This document shows positions 6,650 through 11,814 of a stretch of DNA of 11,814 nucleotides, piece after piece; position 1 is the first letter of the stretch, and every line of letters starts with the position of its first letter. The stretch comes from an uncultured Eubacterium sp. (lineage in GTDB: Bacteria > Bacillota > Clostridia > Lachnospirales > Lachnospiraceae): positions 1 to 11,814 of the forward strand of contig CAJOOU010000018.1 of assembly GCA_905236735.1 (NCBI GenBank). Reading direction: 5' to 3'. Below the pieces are notes generated by a model. That model saw nothing but the letters and a program-made list of their open reading frames with translations, made no database searches and was not told the DNA's origin. The position numbers and the translations under genes were made by a program.

Positions 6650-6677
6650 ATAATAATTTTATCATCTGACCTGTCAA
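6650..6677 (-). promoter_or_regulatory. Sigma-A promoter for the membrane protein-lipoprotein-recJ unit
   Basis: On the minus strand: perfect -35 TTGACA (6672 to 6677), 16-nt spacer, -10 TATTAT (5/6, 6650 to 6655). It lies in the 58-nt gap after the DUF1934 stop codon. The predicted start near 6643 would leave a very short leader of about 13 nt, with the AGGAGG almost at the 5' end. No terminator was seen before it, so it may be an internal promoter of a longer operon. Confidence 0.6.
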
Positions 6678-6688
6678 AAATCAACCTT

Positions 6689-7135
6689 TCATAACTCTAT
6701 TCCAATATCTTTGGACTGCACACTCATGCTGATGGTGCAATCCGCAACATGTTCAAAGTTGATTGCCAATCCGTATTTTGCCAGGATTTCTATGTTATCA
6801 TCCGTCTCATCTATGGACACATTTCTGCCGCTTAAAGCCACCTGCAAAGCCCCCATGGGAGTCTGATAACTTGTAATGTTTTCCCTGCCCTGTTCTATTA
6901 TCATCTGGACATTGGTATATCCGGTTTTGGTAACACTTAAGTATTTGTCATAAAACTTAAGTGTGTTTTTGGTAAGTTCGTTTTTGTTTTCCCCGACCTC
7001 ATCATACATCACATAATGCTTGCCGTTCTTAAAATAATACTGAGCCGGAGTGATAATTTCTATCTCATCTCCGCCGCTTGCAGCTTCACGGCCCATATGA
7101 AGTCCGGAGATTTTTAGAAGTACATCTTTAGTCAT
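6689..7135 (-). CDS. DUF1934 (YwiB-like) calycin-fold protein
   Basis: 148 aa, matching the DUF1934 family (PF09148; Bacillus subtilis YwiB), small cytoplasmic proteins with a predicted calycin-like beta barrel and no established biochemical role. Recognisable features are the N-terminal strand (MTKDVLLKISG), YYFKNGKHYVMYDE at 33 to 46, TPMGAL at 92 to 97 and YGLAIN at 121 to 126. It has neither a signal peptide nor membrane helices. The start is supported by AAGGA about 10 nt upstream and by agreement with the usual family N-terminus. It begins 16 nt after the tyrS stop, so it is very likely co-transcribed with tyrS. In B. subtilis ywiB also neighbours an aminoacyl-tRNA synthetase gene (argS), to my recollection. 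Confidence 0.85.
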   Translation of the reverse strand: MTKDVLLKISGLHMGREAASGGDEIEIITPAQYYFKNGKHYVMYDEVGENKNELTKNTLKFYDKYLSVTKTGYTNVQMIIEQGRENITSYQTPMGALQVALSGRNVSIDETDDNIEILAKYGLAINFEHVADCTISMSVQSKDIGIEL

Positions 7136-7151
7136 AATATCATTTTCCTTT

Positions 7152-8396
7152 TTATTTTATCACCGCGCGGTGGAAGACCTTCTTACCCTTTTTAATCTTT
7201 ACACCTTCTGTAAGTGCGGATTTTGAAATAACTGCATCAATTGCAGTAACCTTCTCTCCGTCAACGGATACTCCGCCCTGCTGGATAAGTCGTCTTGCCT
7301 CTCCGCGACTTGGCACAAGTGAGCATGCGCTAAGCAAATCTATAATATTCATTCCGTCATCTGCTACATCGCCGCTTTCAAGCTCTGTGGTCGGCATATT
7401 GGCATCATCTCCCGCTCCCGAAAAAAGCGCGCGTGCCGTTTCAAGAGCCTTGTCAGCCTCTGTCTTTCCGTGAACGAGCTCTGTAAGCTCGTGGGCGAGA
7501 ATCTCCTTTTTCTCGTTTATGCGCGAGTCATCCCAGGTTTCCATTTCCTTTATCTCATCAAGAGGAATAAAGGTGAGCATCTTAATGCATTTCATTACAT
7601 CCGCATCATCTACATTTCTCCAGTACTGGAAGAAATCAAACGGAGAAGTCTTGTTCGGGTCGAGCCATACGGCTCCGCCTACGGTCTTGCCCATCTTCTT
7701 TCCTTCGGAATTAAGAAGGAGGGTAATAGTCATGGCATATGCATCATCTGATTCTTTGGTTTCCTCGTTAAAGGATTTTCTTCTGATAAGCTCGGTTCCC
7801 GCAAGCATATTGCTCCACTGGTCGTTTCCGCCGAACTGCATATTAACACCGTAGTTATTGTGCATATAATAAAAATCATATGCCTGCATTATCATATAGT
7901 TAAACTCTAAAAATGAGAGTCCTTTTTCCATTCTCTGCTTATAGCATTCGGCTCTGAGCATGTTGTTTACAGAAAAGCACGCTCCAACCTCACGAAGCAA
8001 ATCAACATAGTTCAGTTTTAAAAGCCAGTCAGCATTATTAAGCATTATTGCCTTGTCTTCTCCGAACTCGATAAATCTCTCCATCTGCTTTTTAAAGCAC
8101 TCACAGTTATGCTCGATTGTTTCCGGAGTCATCATGCTCCTCATATCTGTTCTGCCGGAAGGATCTCCTATGTAACCTGTGCCGCCTCCGATGAGCACGA
8201 CCGGTCTGTTTCCGGCCATCTGAAGTCTTTTCATCAGGCAAAGCGCCATAAAATGCCCTACATGGAGAGAATCTGCCGTCGGGTCAAATCCTATGTAAAA
8301 TCTTGCTCCGCCCTTATTGATGAGCTCTCTTATTTCATCCTCATCAGTAACCTGAGCTATAAGTCCTCTCTCTAAAAGTTCCTCGTAAATTCCCAT
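7152..8396 (-). CDS. tyrS: Tyrosyl-tRNA synthetase
   Basis: Class I aminoacyl-tRNA synthetase that charges tRNA-Tyr with tyrosine in the cytoplasm. The protein is 414 aa, the normal length. Tyrosine- and ATP-binding residues fall at the same positions as in the Geobacillus stearothermophilus enzyme: Tyr34, Gly36, Asp38 and Thr40, with the HIGH-type motif HVGH at 45 to 48. Tyr167, Gln171 and Asp174 match the second tyrosine-binding strand. The KMSKS-type motif is KMGKT at 234 to 238, close to the KFGKT typical of TyrRS. A C-terminal S4 RNA-binding domain occupies about 350 to 412. The start at 8396 follows GGAGG by 6 nt; 17 further in-frame codons upstream overlap the lcp gene and lack support. 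The start is 1 nt after the lcp stop, so there is no room for a T-box leader directly before tyrS. Confidence 0.98.
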   Translation of the reverse strand: MGIYEELLERGLIAQVTDEDEIRELINKGGARFYIGFDPTADSLHVGHFMALCLMKRLQMAGNRPVVLIGGGTGYIGDPSGRTDMRSMMTPETIEHNCECFKKQMERFIEFGEDKAIMLNNADWLLKLNYVDLLREVGACFSVNNMLRAECYKQRMEKGLSFLEFNYMIMQAYDFYYMHNNYGVNMQFGGNDQWSNMLAGTELIRRKSFNEETKESDDAYAMTITLLLNSEGKKMGKTVGGAVWLDPNKTSPFDFFQYWRNVDDADVMKCIKMLTFIPLDEIKEMETWDDSRINEKKEILAHELTELVHGKTEADKALETARALFSGAGDDANMPTTELESGDVADDGMNIIDLLSACSLVPSRGEARRLIQQGGVSVDGEKVTAIDAVISKSALTEGVKIKKGKKVFHRAVIK

Positions 8397-8397
8397 T

Positions 8398-9879
8398 TTA
8401 TTCCTCCGTATCCGATGCAGAACTGTCTTCTGAGGCCGCATCCACATCTATAATCTCATCGTTTTTAATCTTTTCGATAAATTCCTTGGCAGCCGCTACC
8501 GACTCCTCATCAGGAATCATAACATAGGCATACTGGCTCGGTGCCGAATATGTGGTGGCCTTTGAGCCTGTACCTATAACCGAAGTCTTCTGCACATCCC
8601 AGCTGCCGCCGCTCTCGAGCTGCTTTTGAACCATATCCGAGATGAGAGAATACGGCATACTTGTCTCAAAACTCTCCGAAAGCGCGCTCATAAGCGAGGC
8701 GTAATCATTTAAGATGGCCGATGATGTAGCCGTGTCTATTACCGCCTCTATTATCTTCATCTGGTTTATACCTCTTTGGTTATCACCTGCGGCAAAGGCA
8801 TGTCTCTCCCTTGCAAATTCAAGAGCATGCTCTCCGTCCATATGGTTCCACCCTGCGGAAAACCACAGTTTCTTTGTCCATGAGGTAAATGAAATATCCG
8901 AATATACATCTATACCGCCAAGGGCATCAATTATCTCTTCAAATCCGGTAAAGTTGACTCTGAAATAATAATCCACATCTGTCTCATAAAGCATGGAGAG
9001 AGTTTCCATAGAGCAGTCCACTCCGTAAAGCCCCGCATGAGTCAGCTTGTCTTTCTGCATTCCCGATACCGATGTCGTCACATAGTAATCTCTCGGTGTG
9101 GAAACCAGAAGCACCTGATGAGTATTCCTGTTTACCACGGCGAGAATATTTACATCGCTTCGGCTTGTTGTAGATATGCTGCCTGTGACATCTATACCGC
9201 TTATAAATATGGTAAATATACCGTCTTCTTCATCATTTTCCGCACTTTCCGTAGAAGTTTCGACCTTATACTCGGCTATGGCCTTTATCTCATCGCCCAG
9301 CTCCTCATATCCGTCGGTATCCTCAAGCACGACTATATAGGCCGCATTTATGATCATGGCGTCTATTTCCTGCGAAAGTACGGCATCGGTTACCTCATAC
9401 ATATCACTGTAGGTGGCAACATTTATCTCTGAGCCAAGTTCTGCTTCTATCTGGTCGATTATCTGATTGGTGTTATCCCTGTCCTGAGCTGCAACTATGC
9501 CAAAGGTATAGTCAGCCGCATCCTCAATGTTTTCGGCTTCGTCATCCACATCCACATAAACCCCGTATCCGGTAACCTTGATGTTTGAATCCGAGATATT
9601 CATAAGCGTCGATATGGCTCCGTGGAGAAAATAAAATCCGGCTCCGCATATAACCGACATCAAAAGCGCCATAACAAATCCGACAAAATAAGGCTTTTTC
9701 CTCGTAAATACGAACATAAAAAGCGCAGTAAACAAAAGTGCTACTACCATCACACCTAAAATGGCATATATATATGTGCCGGAAACCATACTGCTTATGT
9801 ACATTTCATAACAAAACAGCACTGTTGTTACAAGCTGAATAAACCAAAGTATTCTTCCTAATATTTTCCTTGCACGCAT
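8398..9879 (-). CDS. LytR-CpsA-Psr (LCP) family cell-wall glycopolymer ligase
   Basis: LCP-family enzyme expected to move anionic or capsular glycopolymers from lipid carriers onto peptidoglycan outside the membrane. The protein is 493 aa. Three N-terminal membrane helices (about 10 to 28, 35 to 58 and 63 to 88) are followed by an extracytoplasmic accessory region (about 100 to 205), then the LCP domain (about 220 to 380). The LCP signatures are TTSRSDVNILAVVN (237 to 250), STPRDYYV (260 to 267, with Arg263) and FARERHAF...GDNQRGINQMKI (355 to 375), giving the expected pyrophosphate-binding Arg and Asp residues. The tail is acidic and Ser-rich. The accessory region contains YTFGIVAAQDRDNTN and DAMIINAAY, reminiscent of a solute-binding-protein lobe; an accessory domain before the LCP fold is known from pneumococcal Cps2A. 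GGAGG lies 7 nt before the start. The gene begins 20 nt after the EAL gene and carries the tyrS ribosome binding site at its end. Confidence 0.93.
   Translation of the reverse strand: MRARKILGRILWFIQLVTTVLFCYEMYISSMVSGTYIYAILGVMVVALLFTALFMFVFTRKKPYFVGFVMALLMSVICGAGFYFLHGAISTLMNISDSNIKVTGYGVYVDVDDEAENIEDAADYTFGIVAAQDRDNTNQIIDQIEAELGSEINVATYSDMYEVTDAVLSQEIDAMIINAAYIVVLEDTDGYEELGDEIKAIAEYKVETSTESAENDEEDGIFTIFISGIDVTGSISTTSRSDVNILAVVNRNTHQVLLVSTPRDYYVTTSVSGMQKDKLTHAGLYGVDCSMETLSMLYETDVDYYFRVNFTGFEEIIDALGGIDVYSDISFTSWTKKLWFSAGWNHMDGEHALEFARERHAFAAGDNQRGINQMKIIEAVIDTATSSAILNDYASLMSALSESFETSMPYSLISDMVQKQLESGGSWDVQKTSVIGTGSKATTYSAPSQYAYVMIPDEESVAAAKEFIEKIKNDEIIDVDAASEDSSASDTEE
8403..8407 (-). promoter_or_regulatory. 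Ribosome binding site of tyrS, inside the lcp 3' end
   Basis: Minus-strand GGAGG lies within the last lcp codons, 6 nt before the tyrS ATG. The lcp TAA stop (8398 to 8400) falls between the site and the start, an arrangement typical of coupled translation. Confidence 0.85.
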
Positions 9880-9899
9880 GAATCTTCCTCCGGAATGTT

Positions 9900-11813
9900 T
9901 TATCTTAAGAAATTTTCTTTAATTGTGGCTATGGGCTCCGGCCGGGAAATGAGATACCCTTGTGCCTTGTCACAGCCTATATCTTTCAAAAATCCGAGCT
10001 GCTCCTCGTTTTCCACGCCCTCGGCAAGGACGCTTATACTGAGCGACTTGGACATATTTATCAGTGAACCCACTATCTGCTGTGAGCGCGAATTAAAACT
10101 GCGCAAAAACAGCATATCAAGTTTAATTCCGTCAAACTCAAAGTCCTTTAAAATATTGAGTGATGAATAACCGCTGCCGAAATCATCCAGCCAGACCTTG
10201 TATCCGGCCTCCCTGAATCTCGCCATCTGCGCAAGCATGTAATTTACATCATCGGCTATGGCAGTCTCAGTTATTTCTATGATTATCATATCCTTGGATA
10301 TATTGTAGGTTTTAAGCGTGGTGTCAACATAACTTACAGCATCCATCATCTGCATATCTCTTCTCGAGAGATTAACCGATACCGGCACAGTATTATATCC
10401 GCCGCCCTTAAGCTCGTTTAAGTCCTGGCAGACCTTCCTTATCACATGCTGGTCAAGCTTGTGAATCTTGTAATGCTGCTCGAGTATCTCAACAAAGTCC
10501 GTCGGGGAAATCATACCGTAAACCGGATCATTCCACCTTGCAAGAGCCTCGCAGTTAATAACCTTTCCGCTTATTGCGCTTATTATCGGCTGATAATATA
10601 CCTCAATATGTCCGTAAGCAAGTGCCTTATCAATATTTTCAACTATATATCTTTCGCGCTTTACCTTGTCATCCAGTTCCTTATCATAGGTCCTGTAAGG
10701 CAGCGGCGCAGTGCTTTTCAAAGTATCACAGGCATATTTTGCCCTGTCAATACAAAGCCTCGGCTCCGTATCTTCCTGCTTAAAATAATATATACCGGTA
10801 ATTATTTCAACTCCGGCTCCCATTTGTATGCCCCTGACCAGTCCATGTATGAGTTTTACCTCAGACTCTATCTTCTCTTTGGGGGCACATACCGCAAAAT
10901 GGTCATCTGAAAGTCTGGCTACCAGCGCATTATGCTGATGCACCTTTCTAAGTACGCTGCCAACTTCCCTAAGCAGGGTGTTACCTGCCTCAAACCCGTT
11001 CTTTTCATTGTATGCCGTAAAATGCACTATATTATAATAGCAAATGGCATAGCCCGTTTTTTGCTCCGAGTTTACGAGGTCATTAAGCTTCATTCTGAAA
11101 TACTCTCCGCTCATAAGGCCGGTGGTTTCATCGGTATTACGGATTCTCGCATTCTCCGCCCTTACACGCATCGCATGCATCATAGCCTTTACTATAATGA
11201 TATTGGTAACATACAGCCCCAGGGAAATCCATCTGAGCCATATCCTTATGTTTTCGCTTGTTCCATCTGGCAGAAGTCCGGGAGCAATACAAAGAGCACT
11301 TATGAGTATCCATACAATATTCTGAAGGATTATAAATACATATTTATCAAAATATACACTTTCTTCTCTGACATATTCGAGGTCTTCCTTAAACGAGCAT
11401 AACCAGAATATAAAAAGCGCCGCTTCAAGCAATATGTAAGAAGTAGTGCTTTCTCCCAGCAGTCTGGCTATACAATCAGCATTAACAAACTGATAGTATA
11501 TAAACATGGAAAAATCTATCGGGCATTGGGGGTCAATCCTTCTCGATACCAGTACATGATAGAGACTTACGAAAAGCAGAATCATAACAAACTGTGTCCA
11601 AAAATTAACCGATACGATTCCGCTTACCGATATGTTTACCCTGTCTAGTAAAAAAGATACGACATACTGTTCAATATGCTCCGCTAAATACTTGCAGCAT
11701 AAAAAAGACACCAGAAACACAACTACTGATTCCAATGCTCTTTTCCATACGGGCATGTTCTTCATAAAAATCCGTATATTTACGATAATAAACAGCACCG
11801 CCGATACTATCAT
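9900..11813 (-). CDS. Membrane-anchored degenerate-GGDEF/EAL c-di-GMP phosphodiesterase (5' end cut)
   Basis: At least 637 aa; the frame runs to the window edge, so the true start is probably outside and the ATG at 11813 is unproven. About six hydrophobic segments fill residues 1 to 215 (counted from that ATG), forming an N-terminal membrane sensor region. A GGDEF domain (about 223 to 380) follows, beginning with DETTGL. Its catalytic motif is SDDHF at 302 to 306 in place of GGDEF, and the metal-binding Asp is Asn261, so cyclase activity is not expected. The EAL domain (about 393 to 637) looks complete: EALARW with Glu422, Asn481, Glu513, the DDFGSGYSSL motif (Asp543 and Asp544), Lys564, Glu598 and Gln618. 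The expected activity is hydrolysis of cyclic di-GMP to pGpG at the membrane. The degenerate GGDEF domain may act as a GTP-sensing or structural unit. The lcp gene follows after 20 nt. Confidence 0.93.
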   Translation of the reverse strand: MIVSAVLFIIVNIRIFMKNMPVWKRALESVVVFLVSFLCCKYLAEHIEQYVVSFLLDRVNISVSGIVSVNFWTQFVMILLFVSLYHVLVSRRIDPQCPIDFSMFIYYQFVNADCIARLLGESTTSYILLEAALFIFWLCSFKEDLEYVREESVYFDKYVFIILQNIVWILISALCIAPGLLPDGTSENIRIWLRWISLGLYVTNIIIVKAMMHAMRVRAENARIRNTDETTGLMSGEYFRMKLNDLVNSEQKTGYAICYYNIVHFTAYNEKNGFEAGNTLLREVGSVLRKVHQHNALVARLSDDHFAVCAPKEKIESEVKLIHGLVRGIQMGAGVEIITGIYYFKQEDTEPRLCIDRAKYACDTLKSTAPLPYRTYDKELDDKVKRERYIVENIDKALAYGHIEVYYQPIISAISGKVINCEALARWNDPVYGMISPTDFVEILEQHYKIHKLDQHVIRKVCQDLNELKGGGYNTVPVSVNLSRRDMQMMDAVSYVDTTLKTYNISKDMIIIEITETAIADDVNYMLAQMARFREAGYKVWLDDFGSGYSSLNILKDFEFDGIKLDMLFLRSFNSRSQQIVGSLINMSKSLSISVLAEGVENEEQLGFLKDIGCDKAQGYLISRPEPIATIKENFLR

Positions 11814-11814
11814 C

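Noticed and set aside
10739..10751. TTGACA on the minus strand inside the EAL gene
   Set aside because: It is inside coding sequence and has no acceptable -10 at the right distance.
1..11814. Mobile element, prophage, CRISPR or defence system
   Set aside because: No transposase, integrase, phage, cas or toxin-antitoxin gene, no direct-repeat array, and no evident change in codon use along the window.

Overview
The window is a run of eight protein genes, all on the minus strand, so transcription goes from high to low coordinates. Gene content, moderate G+C and strong AGGAGG-type ribosome binding sites suggest a Gram-positive anaerobe of the Clostridia, most likely Lachnospiraceae. That placement is inferred from protein flavour and synteny, without a database search. 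No phage, transposon, CRISPR, tRNA or rRNA signal was recognised. Most of the window looks like ordinary chromosomal, largely housekeeping sequence.

In transcription order, the first block (about 11814 to 6689) holds: a membrane-anchored degenerate-GGDEF/EAL protein cut by the window edge (predicted c-di-GMP phosphodiesterase); an LCP (LytR-CpsA-Psr) cell-wall glycopolymer ligase; tyrosyl-tRNA synthetase, whose start lies 1 nt after the lcp stop; and a DUF1934 (YwiB-like) calycin protein. The gaps are 20 nt, 1 nt and 16 nt, as in an operon. The second block (6677 to 3259) begins with a good candidate promoter just after the DUF1934 stop. It encodes a small single-pass membrane protein of unknown function, an extracytoplasmic trigger-factor-like FKBP lipoprotein and the RecJ exonuclease, with gaps of 13 and 5 nt.

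A 161-nt intergenic leader (3098 to 3258) follows. It contains a small inverted repeat and then a long imperfect hairpin of about 23 bp, immediately before an ArsP_2-type (PF11449) metal/metalloid exporter. Next comes a near-consensus promoter and a membrane-bound K+-dependent pyrophosphatase (hppA), which ends in a clear Rho-independent terminator at 104 to 132.

The last 100 bases (1 to 100) are the upstream region of a gene outside the window. They carry a TTGACA-17-TAAATT promoter and, downstream of it, one exact half (TTAGCACTC) of a CIRCE operator, the HrcA heat-shock site. The off-window neighbour is therefore predicted to be a class I chaperone operon (groES-groEL or hrcA-grpE-dnaK).

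No wholly new multi-gene system is evident. The best leads are the structured leader in front of the metal exporter, the edge-cut CIRCE operator, and the conserved-looking unknown membrane protein co-transcribed with the trigger-factor-like lipoprotein.
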